Shown here in pieces: positions 17,616-25,960 of a stretch of DNA of 64,000 nucleotides; position 1 is the stretch's first letter; every line of letters starts with the position of its first letter. The notes under the pieces are model-generated. The model was not told the DNA's origin. It worked only from the letters and a program-made list of their open reading frames with translations, and did not search any database. This stretch comes from Lysinibacillus sp. FSL M8-0337. GTDB lineage: Bacteria; Bacillota; Bacilli; Bacillales_A; Planococcaceae. The translations under genes and the position numbers were made by a program. The stretch lies in NCBI RefSeq assembly GCF_038593855.1, contig NZ_CP151996.1:372001-436000 (forward strand). The letters run 5' to 3'.

Positions 17616-18647
17616 TTACCATTTTGCTTGATGTTCTTCGATACATCCTAGCATTTGCTTAATAACTAATGTTTCACCATTATCTAATAAAATCGTTCCA
17701 TCATAATAACCAAACATTTGATGTACTTCCGATTTAACGAGTTTTGCGTTCGTTGCGGCAACCCGTTCGAAAAATGGAGAGAATGTTAGAGATACTTGAT
17801 TTGAAAATTTTGTTTTTACTGTCCATCGTTGCATATAATCCTCTCGATCATAAGTGAACAGCAAATCTTCGTGTATTTTTGTCATCTTCCCATCCACAAA
17901 AACAGCATTTTCAGTCATGCCAGTACCATCTGTCCATTTACCGCCTAAGTTGAGTCCGATGCGTCTACCTCGAACACGTTGAGAGGCCATGCCCCAATTC
18001 CAAGTGGCTTCCCGTGGCCAAACACCACGTCCATAATCAAGTACAGCAAAGCTTTCTTCAGGGGTAAACGTAAAGTGGCGGTTGCCGATAATTACTTCTC
18101 CTGAAGTAGGAAGAATATGATGCTTTCCTGTAAATTGAAATGTCCTACGATTCCAAGGAATGACGACATTTAATGATTCGTCTGAAGGTGGATGCTGAAT
18201 AATTAAATTGGCACGCAAGGCATCGCCATCAAAAGTAGGGATTGAAACAGATAAATGTGTTTCGTTTTGAATATAGGTCATATCAATTGTCATTTCACTA
18301 TTCGTGAAAGATACCGATTCCAGTACATGCGTTGGCATTTTGAGCTTGCCACCGAGTGGAACTGTTATTGTTTTTTCAAAATAGCGCTGAGTTTCATATT
18401 CAAGGAAATACACGAAGCACACAGCTGCGTAATCGAGATGACTAATCGTTGCGGAGAATAAAATCTCATCGCCATAGATGCACCAATAGTTCCATTTCTT
18501 TTTACGCAGGATATGTCCGCTTAAATTGCTATTTATGAGAGGTTTTCGTGCAAATCCAATAGCAGCTGGATTTAAATTCCCTTTTTTATCGCATAAAAGA
18601 GTAGGCTGTAAAATTTCTTTCTCAGCATGCTGCTTCACATTCAACAT
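17616..18647 (-). CDS. DUF2804 domain protein
   Basis: This 343-residue protein is recognised as DUF2804 from the conserved PRKTF-like core and the motifs FAVLDYGRGVWPREATWNW and GLNLGGKWTDGTGMTENA. The family has a lipocalin/AttH-like beta-rich fold and no established function. There is no signal peptide or membrane helix. The start is uncertain: the ATG at 18647 lies immediately after AGAAGGG, while a GTG three codons later (18638) has better spacing from the same RBS. It is divergent from the amidase gene. Confidence 0.75.
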   Translation of the reverse strand: MLNVKQHAEKEILQPTLLCDKKGNLNPAAIGFARKPLINSNLSGHILRKKKWNYWCIYGDEILFSATISHLDYAAVCFVYFLEYETQRYFEKTITVPLGGKLKMPTHVLESVSFTNSEMTIDMTYIQNETHLSVSIPTFDGDALRANLIIQHPPSDESLNVVIPWNRRTFQFTGKHHILPTSGEVIIGNRHFTFTPEESFAVLDYGRGVWPREATWNWGMASQRVRGRRIGLNLGGKWTDGTGMTENAVFVDGKMTKIHEDLLFTYDREDYMQRWTVKTKFSNQVSLTFSPFFERVAATNAKLVKSEVHQMFGYYDGTILLDNGETLVIKQMLGCIEEHQAKW

Positions 18648-18822
18648 CCCTTCTGTTCGTAAAATAAAAAAATGCCAATTTGTTTAATCTTATTGTAGCA
18701 AAAACTATCTTGAAATTGGAAAAGATAGCGCCTAATGTGACCGCTTTCAGCAATTTTGCGATGAAGGACCTAATTAATAGAACGAACGATGGAGTCATAT
18801 GATGGACGTAAGGAGGGGGAGC

Positions 18823-19317
18823 GTGGCCAAAATGTATAACAGACAGGCAGCTGTGCAATATGCGAATTTGTGGTGGAATAGTCGTAATCCAGCATTTCCG
18901 AATTTTGATGTCGATTGTACAAATTATATTTCACAGTGCTTACTTGCTGGAGGAGCACCGATGCGAGGAGCACCAAATAGGGAAAGAGGTTGGTGGATTC
19001 AGCAAGGCAACTGGAGCTTTAGCTGGTCCGTGGCACATTCTCTAAGATGGTATTTGGAGGGCTCAAAAACGGGTTTAAAGGCTACACGCGTGCAAACAGC
19101 AGAACAATTAGACATTGGGGACATTATATTTTACGATTTTCAAGGAGATGGCAGAATTGATCATTCTGTCATTGTGACGAGTATCCAAAATGGGATTCCC
19201 TATGTCAATGCACATACTTCAGATAGTATTAATAGGGCGTATTTTTATCAGGATTCTACGGCGTATACCCCAAATATGACCTATTATTTTTATCATATAG
19301 ATGATAGTTTTGCTTAG
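18823..19317 (+). CDS. amidase-domain (Amidase_6) protein
   Basis: This 164-residue protein consists of a single putative amidase domain (Pfam Amidase_6). The family signature is visible: YNRQAAVQYANLWW, then NFDVDCTNYISQCLLAGG with the conserved Cys, and GDIIFYDFQGDGRIDHSVIV with the conserved His. These suggest a papain-like Cys/His active site. Related domains occur in wall-acting and spore proteins, but here there is no signal peptide, so a mother-cell or cytoplasmic role is as likely as export. I chose the GTG at 18823, 6 bases after AAGGAGG. Upstream in-frame ATGs at 18799 and 18802 precede the RBS. Confidence 0.78.
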   Translation: MAKMYNRQAAVQYANLWWNSRNPAFPNFDVDCTNYISQCLLAGGAPMRGAPNRERGWWIQQGNWSFSWSVAHSLRWYLEGSKTGLKATRVQTAEQLDIGDIIFYDFQGDGRIDHSVIVTSIQNGIPYVNAHTSDSINRAYFYQDSTAYTPNMTYYFYHIDDSFA

Positions 19318-19415
19318 AGTGTTCGCAGTTTTAAAGCTCATCATTTTATGATAATGTTGGAGATAGAAATGATGAATGTTTATATATACTACTATTATTA
19401 GAAGGAGATAGAAAA

Positions 19416-19988
19416 ATGAGTGAACAATTTTTATCGGTAAGAGATGCAATTATCAATCGCCGTTCAATTAAGAAATTTAATGGGCAATCGGTGAAACGTG
19501 AAGATTTACTGGGCATTGTTGACGATGCTGTCTGGGCACCGAACCATGGTAATCGCGAACCGTGGCGTTTAGTTATTGCTTGCGATGATGATTTAGTTGC
19601 ACTACATCAGTTATTACGTGAGCTAGCTGTTCCAAAATGGCAGGAGCTTTCAAGTGAGGATTTAGCGAAGCAAATGGCGAAATTCACATTACCTGGTGGC
19701 TATGCATTTGTTATTGTGCCAGAGGATGCACGTCAAAAAGAGCGTTTAGAAGATTACGCAGCAGCGAGTATTTTTATTCAAAATATCCAGCTGTTAGCTT
19801 GGGATAAAGGTATTGGATCTTGCTGGAAAACACCAGGCTTCTTAGATAATCCTAAATTCCGTGAAGCATTAAAAGTACAGCCAGGTGAACGTGTAATTGC
19901 GATGTTACAGGTCGGTTATTTTGATGAAGTACCAAAAGGCAAAGAGCGTAAAACATCAGCACAGTTTGTAACGAATTTTGGTGAATAA
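19416..19988 (+). CDS. nitroreductase family protein
   Basis: This 190-residue flavin (FMN) enzyme has RDAIINRRSIKKFNGQ with the FMN-phosphate-binding Arg cluster, WAPNHGNREPWRLVIA, and the C-terminal part LLAWDKGIGSCWKTPGF. The last is the glycine-rich loop of the fold. The family reduces nitro compounds, quinones or flavins with NAD(P)H, and the physiological substrate is unknown. The RBS GAAGGAGAT lies 7 bases before the ATG. It is a single-gene unit ended by the hairpin at 19996-20025, after which a 21-bp repeat array begins. Confidence 0.85.
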   Translation: MSEQFLSVRDAIINRRSIKKFNGQSVKREDLLGIVDDAVWAPNHGNREPWRLVIACDDDLVALHQLLRELAVPKWQELSSEDLAKQMAKFTLPGGYAFVIVPEDARQKERLEDYAAASIFIQNIQLLAWDKGIGSCWKTPGFLDNPKFREALKVQPGERVIAMLQVGYFDEVPKGKERKTSAQFVTNFGE

Positions 19989-19995
19989 ACAAGAA

Positions 19996-20025
19996 AAAAT
20001 CCCCTGCCAATGGCGAGGGGATTTT
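19996..20025 (+). terminator. terminator after nitroreductase
   Basis: AAAATCCCCT pairs with AGGGGATTTT. The As before it could also serve the convergent dipeptidase gene. Confidence 0.8.
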
Positions 20026-20029
20026 ATTA

Positions 20030-20147
20030 TCGCGGGTAAAGCGAAGCAAATCGCGGGTAAAACCGGGTATTCCGCGGGTAAATGGTAATAAATCGCGGGT
20101 AACCCAAAGTATTTCGCGGATAAAGCAAAGTGCATCGCGCATAGTTG
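20030..20147. repeat. 21-bp repeat array, CGCGGGTAAA type (array 1)
   Basis: Five full units of exactly 21 bases plus a partial sixth each begin with TCGCGGGTAA or a close variant (starts at 20030, 20051, 20072, 20093, 20114, 20135). The remaining 11 bases of each unit vary. Its core is the reverse complement of the TACCCGCG core in the 37400-37630 array, with the same period. It fills the gap between the convergent nitroreductase and dipeptidase genes. Confidence 0.8.
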
Positions 20148-20153
20148 TGTTGT

Positions 20154-21539
20154 TTATGATTTACTTAGTGCTGCAACTTCATATAAGTAGTCGCCTAAAA
20201 CACGTAAGCCTTTATCGAAGTTTTCTAAATGGAAGTGCTCGTTTGGTGCATGGAAGTTTTCGCTCGATAGACCAAAGCCCATTAAAACAACTGGTAAATC
20301 TAAAATTTCATCAAAGGCAGCAACGATTGGAATCGAACCACCACCACGTGTGTAAGCGGTAGGTACATTATAAACTTTTTCGTAGGAACGACCTGCTGCT
20401 TGAATAAATGGATGATCAAATGGTGTTAAGAATGGACGGCCTTTATCGAATTCTGAAATCGTTACTTCTACACCAGCAGGCTTATGTTTGTCGATATGTG
20501 CTTTTAATAAAGCAACGATTTCTTCTGGCTCCTGATTTGGTACTAGTCGGCAAGTAATTTTTGCACCAGCTTCAGCAGGAAGTACAGTTTTAATGCCTTC
20601 GCCAGAGAATCCACCGAATACACCATTTACTTCTAAAGTTGGACGAGCCCAAGTGCGCTCTAAATAAGAATAGCCTGCTTCACCGAATAATTCAGATACG
20701 CCGACTTCCTCTTTTACGGAGTCTTCGTTAAAGCCTAGTGCTCGATAAGCTTCACGTTCTTCTTCCGTTAATGGCAATACTTTATCGTAGAAACCTTTTA
20801 CTTGGATTGTACCGTGTTCATCGCGGAAGGATGCTAAAATTTCTGCTAGTGCATGAATGGCATTTTGTACACCGCCACCGTATAGGCCTGAATGTAAGTC
20901 GCCTTTTGCGCCACGTACATCAATTTGTACGCCTGTAAGACCACGTAAGCCATAGCATACTGCTGGTTTACCAGGGCCATAAAGACCTGTATCTGAAATC
21001 AAAATTAAATCAGCTGCTAATTTTTCTTTATGCTCTTCTACATAGGCAGGCAGATGAGGGCTACCGATTTCTTCTTCACCTTCATAGATGAACTTTACGT
21101 TCACTGGTAAAGTACCAGTCGTTGCAAATAGTGCTTCAATCATTTTTAAGTGCATAAACACTTGACCTTTATCATCACTTGCGCCACGTGCAAATAATTT
21201 GTTATCACGGATCGTAGGGTTGAACGGTTCGCTATCCCATAGATGTAAAGGATCAACTGGCTGTACATCGTAGTGACCATAAAATAGAATAGTTGGTTTG
21301 CCTTCTGCATGTAACCAGTCAGCATAAACAACAGGATGCCCAGCAGTTTGAGTGATAGAAATGTTTTCTAAGTTGAGTTTCTTGAAGGCATCAGCTAGCC
21401 ACTCTGCGGCATGCTGAATATCGCCTTTATGCTCAGATAATGAACTAATACTTGGAATACGTAAAAATTCATTTAGTTCATTTAAGTGCGCCTCACGATG
21501 TTCAGCAAAATAAGCATTTAATGTCTGTAATTGCGTCAT
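20154..21539 (-). CDS. M20-family dipeptidase
   Basis: This 461-residue zinc peptidase of the M20 (CPG2/ArgE/DapE) family has ILFYGHYDVQPVDP with the first metal His and Asp, RGASDDKGQVFMHL with the bridging Asp, FIYEGEEEIGSPH with the catalytic Glu pair, and the lid-domain motif GAKGDLHSGLYGGG. It hydrolyses dipeptides or acylated amino acids in the cytoplasm. There is no signal sequence. The ATG follows GAAAGAGGG by about 8 bases. It converges on the nitroreductase and is divergent from the IS3-like element. Confidence 0.88.
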   Translation of the reverse strand: MTQLQTLNAYFAEHREAHLNELNEFLRIPSISSLSEHKGDIQHAAEWLADAFKKLNLENISITQTAGHPVVYADWLHAEGKPTILFYGHYDVQPVDPLHLWDSEPFNPTIRDNKLFARGASDDKGQVFMHLKMIEALFATTGTLPVNVKFIYEGEEEIGSPHLPAYVEEHKEKLAADLILISDTGLYGPGKPAVCYGLRGLTGVQIDVRGAKGDLHSGLYGGGVQNAIHALAEILASFRDEHGTIQVKGFYDKVLPLTEEEREAYRALGFNEDSVKEEVGVSELFGEAGYSYLERTWARPTLEVNGVFGGFSGEGIKTVLPAEAGAKITCRLVPNQEPEEIVALLKAHIDKHKPAGVEVTISEFDKGRPFLTPFDHPFIQAAGRSYEKVYNVPTAYTRGGGSIPIVAAFDEILDLPVVLMGFGLSSENFHAPNEHFHLENFDKGLRVLGDYLYEVAALSKS

Positions 21540-21735
21540 ACATTCATCCCTCTTTCAATATTTCGATAATAGAAATAGTATAGCATAATGTGGTTGGGGA
21601 ATCCTGTCGTAGCAATGCTTTCCAAAACATTATTTATTGCTGCAATAGCGATGATTCTTACGGAACTATCCTTCATCTACCTAGACATTGTTATGAATAG
21701 CAACTATTATAAATAGGAGAAAAAGGGGGGTTTGT

Positions 21736-21996
21736 ATGGGGAACAAACGATATTCACCTGATTTTAAATTAGAGCTTGTAAAACAATATCGCCTCGGCAC
21801 CGCTGTCAGTAAATTATCAAGCGAATATGGTATATCTGAAGTAACCATTTATAAATGGATAAAGTTATATACACCAGTTGATGGTGTCACCGACATGACG
21901 AAGGCAGAAGTATTAACCGTTCAAAAAGAAAACGAACGATTAAAACAAGAGGTCGATATTTTAAAAAAGGCTATTACCATATTCGCAGCCAATTAG
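21736..21996 (+). CDS. IS3-family OrfA-like helix-turn-helix protein
   Basis: This 86-residue protein has the classic OrfA layout. The N-terminal helix-turn-helix reads KRYSPDFKLELVKQYRLG and SKLSSEYGISEVTIYKWIKLY. A C-terminal leucine-zipper coiled coil follows (VQKENERLKQEVDILKKAITIF) that normally carries the frameshift site. The start ATG is preceded by AAAAAGGGGGG 8 bases upstream. In phase over codons 76-78 is A AAA AAG, the standard slippery heptamer of IS3 elements. Confidence 0.85.
   Translation: MGNKRYSPDFKLELVKQYRLGTAVSKLSSEYGISEVTIYKWIKLYTPVDGVTDMTKAEVLTVQKENERLKQEVDILKKAITIFAAN
21963..21969 (+). other. A-AAA-AAG slippery site for -1 frameshift
   Basis: The heptamer A AAA AAG lies in the correct phase of OrfA (codons TTA AAA AAG). 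A -1 slip here enters a frame that is open from 21969 to the stop at 22713-22715, giving an OrfAB fusion of about 326 residues. Confidence 0.7.
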
Positions 21997-22073
21997 ATGA
22001 TACAGATGTAATTGATTATATAGAACGGGAAAGTAAAAAACATGCTGTTAAAGTACTCTGTGAGCTATTAGAC

Positions 22074-22715
22074 TTGCCCAAAAGTACTTACTACAGTGGG
22101 TTGCAAAAAAAGCAACAGTCATCAAGAAAGTCGGCATCGGAAGAGTTATTAGAGGAAATTGAACAAATTTTTATTGAAGATGGGCAACTTTATAATGGTG
22201 CACAGCTATATGAAATATTGAAAATGCGAGGCTTTCAAGGGAGTTTGCGGAAGGTCCAGCGCGTATTAAAAAAGGCGAGGGAAGCACAGCTAGAAGAAGT
22301 TCCAGAACCGATAGTAAATGTAGGCTTTGAAACGACAAAAGCTAACGAAAAGTGGGTAATTAATATAAGTTACGTACCAACTTGGCATCAAGGTTGGGTT
22401 TATATGGCGTCTATTATAGATGTCCATACAAAGAAAATAACAGGCTTCAGCTTCGATCAATTAGTAAGTGAAGACTTAATGGTAATGGCTATAAAGAAAG
22501 CATATGACCAGTTTCCAATGCCATCAGTACTATATACAAGCCTACAACCAGCGTTTATTGAACATTGTAAAGAAGCTTGTAAGGAAAAAGAGCTGTTATT
22601 ACCACCAATTGTTTTTAAAGAGTATTTATATGATGATGAATGTTTACAAGCGATTGTACCATTTTTAACAGGTTCGGAAAATCGACTTCGTCGAGGACAT
22701 GCTTCCATAAGATAA
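22074..22715 (+). CDS. IS3-family OrfB-like protein lacking DDE residues
   Basis: The frame is open from 21969 via frameshift; the first plausible independent start is TTG at 22074. It has the IS3 N-terminal domain (LPKSTYYSG) and an HTH_21-like segment (IEQIFIEDGQLYNGAQLYEILKMRG, shown split: IEDGQLYNGAQL). It then has an rve-like core. Where active IS3 enzymes have WVTDITY, this has WVINISY (first Asp to Asn). Where they have HSDRGSQY, this has YTSLQPAF (second Asp lost). No DDE Glu region is recognisable before the end. It is therefore not expected to transpose. At 213 residues it is also shorter than the usual OrfB of about 270-290. Confidence 0.7.
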   Translation: MPKSTYYSGLQKKQQSSRKSASEELLEEIEQIFIEDGQLYNGAQLYEILKMRGFQGSLRKVQRVLKKAREAQLEEVPEPIVNVGFETTKANEKWVINISYVPTWHQGWVYMASIIDVHTKKITGFSFDQLVSEDLMVMAIKKAYDQFPMPSVLYTSLQPAFIEHCKEACKEKELLLPPIVFKEYLYDDECLQAIVPFLTGSENRLRRGHASIR

Positions 22716-22850
22716 ATGAGAATAATTTGAATCCGAGAGCCTTCTTAAATGGTATATAGGCTGACATTTAAGAAGGCTCGTTTGTCTCTAAAAATTATAA
22801 AAATTAACTTATGGATGTCCAAATAATTGATGTTTTCTGAATAATTAATT
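22698..22850. repeat. direct repeat A with 15-bp-stem hairpin
   Basis: This roughly 150-base segment starts in the last codons of the OrfB-like frame (CATGCTTC) and includes a perfect 15-bp stem (GAGCCTTCTTAAATG / CATTTAAGAAGGCTC, 22737-22779). It is repeated in the same orientation at 23202-23355. The hairpin probably ends transcription of the IS3-like gene. Confidence 0.75.
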
Positions 22851-22955
22851 ATATTTGAAGTATATTAAGTCTACAAATCTATTGAGGTTAAAAATACTAC
22901 ACTGATTTACCTTGAATGTGCAGTAAAATAAATTTACTAGATAGAAGGATTAAAG

Positions 22956-23198
22956 ATGCAACTTAAATGGAAACGAGAAAATATTATATTTGATAGTTTA
23001 TACGAAGCAGATGTATGGGCCGATTCAATAGGAAATGAAATATATGCAAGACTGTATGATGGTTATGATACACCAGATTATAAAATAGCTTATTCCTTAG
23101 CTTTTAGACTTGCTCAGATAAATGAATTCAGAGTTCTTACAGAAATCACAATAGATAATGGTAAGAGATATAAAGTTTGGGTGAAATATACTGATTAG
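22956..23198 (+). CDS. hypothetical protein, 80 aa
   Basis: This small acidic/aromatic protein (MQLKWKRENIIFDSLYEAD...) ends KRYKVWVKYTD. AGAAGGATT lies 8 bases before the ATG, and a hairpin that can act as terminator follows at 23240-23282. I recognise no family. The predicted structure is a mix of one helix (YKIAYSLAFRLAQ) and strands, with no membrane segment. It lies exactly between two copies of a direct repeat, one of them at the end of the IS3-like gene, which suggests it arrived or survived through duplication of the element's 3' end. Confidence 0.55.
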   Translation: MQLKWKRENIIFDSLYEADVWADSIGNEIYARLYDGYDTPDYKIAYSLAFRLAQINEFRVLTEITIDNGKRYKVWVKYTD

Positions 23199-23201
23199 AG
23201 T

Positions 23202-23355
23202 CATGCTTCAATGGGTAAATTAGAATAATTGGAAGTAGAGAGCCTTCTTAAATGGTGTGTATTATAGCATTTAAGAAGGCTCGTTTGCCTCTAAAAATTA
23301 TAAAAATTAACTTATAAGTGTCCTGAATATTGACGTTTTTATAAAAATTATTTAT
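23202..23355. repeat. direct repeat B with 15-bp-stem hairpin
   Basis: This is the second copy of the segment at 22698-22850. It keeps CATGCTTC, the perfect GAGCCTTCTTAAATG-type stem (23240-23282) and the downstream AAAATTATAAAAATTAACTT. Translated in the OrfB phase its start reads like the OrfB C-terminus (HASM..), so it looks like the 3' remnant of a second element copy. Confidence 0.7.
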
Positions 23356-23425
23356 ATTTAATGTGTGTTGGAGTTTTGTAAGCCCAATCATATCCAAATT
23401 GTTTTTTGAAAGGAGAAATTCTAAA

Positions 23426-24469
23426 ATGAAAGCTCTAGTATATGCAGGTCCAGGTAAAAAAGAATTACGTGAAGTTGAAAAACCACGTGTAGTGAAAGAT
23501 AGTGATGCAGTGGTGCGTCTAGTAAAAACAACAATTTGCGGTACGGATTTACATATCTTAGGTGGTGATGTGCCCGCCGTTAAAGAGGGAACGATTTTAG
23601 GACATGAAGGTATTGGTATTGTAGAAGAGGTAGGCGCAGGTGTATCAAACTTCAAAGTAGGAGATAAGGTAATTATTTCATGCGTGACGTCTTGTGGTAA
23701 ATGTCACTATTGTAAAAAATCATTATATGCACACTGTGAAGATGGTGGCTGGATTTTAGGTCACTTAATCAATGGTACACAAGCAGAATACGTACACATA
23801 CCTCATGCGGACAACTCTTTATATCACGTTCCTCAAGGGATTTCGGATGATGCTGCTGTTATGATATCCGATATTTTACCAACTGGCTTTGAAGTTGGTG
23901 TATTAAGTGGTCAAGTTTCACCTGGTGATGTTGTAGCTATCGTAGGTGCAGGTCCAATTGGAATGTCTGCACTATTAACTTCGCAATTTTATTCTCCTTC
24001 AAAAATTATCATGATTGATCTCGATGATAATCGTTTAGAAGAATCCAAGAAATTTGGTGCTACAGAGACAATCAATTCACGTGATGCTCAAGCTACAATT
24101 GATAAAATCTTTGAGCTTACGGATGGTCGTGGTGTAGACGTAGCAATTGAAGCTGTAGGTTACCCTGCAACATTCGATATTTGTCAACGTATATTATCTC
24201 CTGGAGGTCATTTAGCGAATGTGGGGGTACATGGTAAACCTGTGGAACTACAATTACAAGATTTATGGATTCGTAATGTGACAATTACAACAGGATTAGT
24301 ATCAACAAATACTACACCATTATTATTAAAAACTTTAGAAACTGGAAAGATTAAGCCGGAAGTATTAGTAACACATCAATTCAAATTTGACGATATGATT
24401 GAAGCATATGAAACATTTGCTAATGCTGCGAAAGAGCATGCATTAAAAATCATTATAGATTTTCAATAA
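23426..24469 (+). CDS. zinc-dependent alcohol dehydrogenase family protein
   Basis: This 347-residue medium-chain dehydrogenase has the catalytic zinc ligands TICGTDLH and GHEGIGIVEEVG. The four-Cys structural zinc site is CVTSCGKCHYCKKSLYAHCE, and the Rossmann motif is VAIVGAGPIGMSA. An Asp at the end of the second strand (MIDLDDNRL) favours NAD over NADP. Substrates in the family include short alcohols, polyols and threonine, and I cannot choose among them. I took the ATG at 23426, 7 bases after GAAAGGAGA, over an in-frame ATG at 23363. A strong terminator follows; the 294 bases from there to the sigma-factor gene contain no other gene. Confidence 0.85.
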   Translation: MKALVYAGPGKKELREVEKPRVVKDSDAVVRLVKTTICGTDLHILGGDVPAVKEGTILGHEGIGIVEEVGAGVSNFKVGDKVIISCVTSCGKCHYCKKSLYAHCEDGGWILGHLINGTQAEYVHIPHADNSLYHVPQGISDDAAVMISDILPTGFEVGVLSGQVSPGDVVAIVGAGPIGMSALLTSQFYSPSKIIMIDLDDNRLEESKKFGATETINSRDAQATIDKIFELTDGRGVDVAIEAVGYPATFDICQRILSPGGHLANVGVHGKPVELQLQDLWIRNVTITTGLVSTNTTPLLLKTLETGKIKPEVLVTHQFKFDDMIEAYETFANAAKEHALKIIIDFQ

Positions 24470-24476
24470 ATAGCTT

Positions 24477-24517
24477 AAAAAGCTCTTAAAGAGGGTAATA
24501 CCTTTTAAGAGCTTTTT
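24477..24517 (+). terminator. terminator after alcohol dehydrogenase
   Basis: AAAAAGCTCTTAAA pairs with TTTTAAGAGCTTTTT around a 12-base loop. Confidence 0.88.
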
Positions 24518-24812
24518 GTATATCTTGCACAATACTGATAAAGGTAATGTGTAAAGCTCGGTATTAGCGATAACCGAATCATTATAAAAACAAAAGTAAT
24601 AGTAAGCTTACTGAATTTGAATTTGTAAGGGTTTTCATAGGTCTTTCTATATAAAAGAGATATAGTAGTAAAACAATTTTTACGAATATTACAAGTAAAA
24701 GCATTTAAGCTTACACGATTGTAATGAAATTGAAAGCCAATACGATAGAGTGTAATACATTATTTTGCGAGAATGTGTATAGAAGCAAGAACAAGAAGCG
24801 GAGGAATACACA

Positions 24813-25361
24813 ATGAATGAAAAATTAGAAGGCGTATATGAGGAATATAATCGTTATATATACCATTTATGTTTGAAACTTACTCGTAATAATGTAGAAG
24901 CAGAAGATCTGATGCAAGAAGTTTGGGTCAAAGTCGTACGCTACGAAGATAGCGTTGCCGAAGTAGAACATATTAAAGCTTGGCTAACAACAATTACAAT
25001 GAACACATTTAGAGATCGCTATCGAAAAAAAGTACGACGCAGTAAGTACATGATGAACCAACCTGAAACATTAGACGTACCGATTTTAGATTTGGTTCCC
25101 AATAATGAAATTTCAACAGAAGAAAAAATTGAAAAAGAGATTGTGACAAAACTGGTACAGGATAAAATGGGGCAGCTAGATGCAATCTATAGAAAAACTT
25201 TATGGTATTTCTACATAGACCAATATTCACTTGCTGAAATTTCTACTATTATGAAGGTTTCTATTGGTACGGTGAAATCTCGTTTATTCCGTGCGAAAGC
25301 TCGCTTAAAAGAAATGCTTATGGCTGATGTGTCAATCGTCGAGGCTGTGCTACCAGCGTAA
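24813..25361 (+). CDS. ECF-type RNA polymerase sigma factor
   Basis: This 182-residue sigma-70-family factor of the extracytoplasmic-function type has region 2 at about residues 8-80 (YIYHLCLKLTRNNVEAEDLMQEVWVKV, with the DLMQE core polymerase contact) and region 4 at about 118-170 (SLAEISTIMKVSIGTVKSRLFRAKARLKE, the -35-binding helix-turn-helix). The regulon is unknown. No anti-sigma or membrane partner is encoded next to it: downstream is a terminator and a convergent MarR gene. GCGGAGGA lies 7 bases before the ATG. I saw no convincing self-recognised promoter upstream. Confidence 0.88.
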   Translation: MNEKLEGVYEEYNRYIYHLCLKLTRNNVEAEDLMQEVWVKVVRYEDSVAEVEHIKAWLTTITMNTFRDRYRKKVRRSKYMMNQPETLDVPILDLVPNNEISTEEKIEKEIVTKLVQDKMGQLDAIYRKTLWYFYIDQYSLAEISTIMKVSIGTVKSRLFRAKARLKEMLMADVSIVEAVLPA

Positions 25362-25420
25362 TAAAAACATTGGTCGCACTATCTTAACTACTTAGACGGA
25401 AGTATTCGTTCGGCCAATCC

Positions 25421-25464
25421 AAATTAGGATGCATTGCAAACAATAATTTGCGATGCATCCTTAT
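25421..25464. terminator. bidirectional terminator
   Basis: AAATTAGGATGCATTGCAAA pairs with TTTGCGATGCATCCT, with one unpaired base. It lies between the convergent sigma-factor and MarR genes. Confidence 0.8.
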
Positions 25465-25490
25465 TCGTGTTTCTACATAAAGCTGAAAAT

Positions 25491-25937
25491 TTAATCTTGA
25501 CGATTAGTATCGACAGTTAGTAAACACTTGGCAAAAATATCACGTAATGTTTGCACTTCTTCTGCTGACAGCATGCCAAACATATTGTTAATAATTTCAC
25601 TAACTTGTTGACGTGATTCTTCAAGGATATCTTCACCCTCGGTCGTAATAACTAATTGTGAGGCTCTGCGATCGGTAGCGTGCTGTGTTTTTTCGATAAA
25701 ACCAGCATTAATCAGTTTGGTCGTTAAAACCGTGACGCCACCGGTTGTAACCTTTAAGCGCTCAGCTATAGCAGAAGGGCGCTTTGGTCCCTCCTGCGAT
25801 AAGTAGTCTAAAATTAAAATATGGGATTTTGAAAAGCCGAGTACATTATGATTATTCCACTCGTTTGCCCATTTACGCTCGATAGAAGAGACAACTTCAA
25901 ATAATGAGGTAATGGCTTGTTGTTTTTCTTGATCCAT
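25491..25937 (-). CDS. MarR-family transcriptional regulator
   Basis: This 148-residue winged-helix repressor has the DNA-recognition region KRPSAIAERLKVTTGGVTVLTTKLINAGF (shown split: RPSAIAERLKV and TGGVTVLTTKLINAGF) and the wing DRRASQLVITTEGEDIL, both typical of MarR. The protein dimerises through its N- and C-terminal helices. It lies 23 bases downstream of the spx-like gene in the same direction, so the two form an operon. Two near-identical palindromes in the promoter of that operon (26410-26454) are the natural candidate for its own operator. GGAGATG precedes the ATG. Confidence 0.87.
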   Translation of the reverse strand: MDQEKQQAITSLFEVVSSIERKWANEWNNHNVLGFSKSHILILDYLSQEGPKRPSAIAERLKVTTGGVTVLTTKLINAGFIEKTQHATDRRASQLVITTEGEDILEESRQQVSEIINNMFGMLSAEEVQTLRDIFAKCLLTVDTNRQD

Positions 25938-25960
25938 ATATGGTCATCTCCAAAACATTT

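Larger units (their letters stand above)
21736..22715 (+). mobile_element. IS3-like transposase locus, catalytically dead
   Basis: OrfA plus an open OrfB frame in the -1 phase form a typical IS3 arrangement of about 326 codons when fused by frameshift. However, the acidic DDE residues expected in OrfB are missing, and I could find no terminal inverted repeats. The reading frames carry no stops or obvious deletions. It is therefore either a preserved, exapted derivative or an early relic. Confidence 0.7.

Noticed and set aside
21736-22715. Ordinary frameshifted pseudogene of an IS3 transposase
   Set aside because: The change of frame coincides with a correctly phased A AAA AAG slippery site and the second frame is fully open, as in working IS3 elements. 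The oddity is in the catalytic residues instead.
23426-24469. Threonine dehydrogenase partner for kbl
   Set aside because: The enzyme is a zinc medium-chain dehydrogenase, but it is 32 kb from kbl and shows no feature I can tie specifically to threonine.
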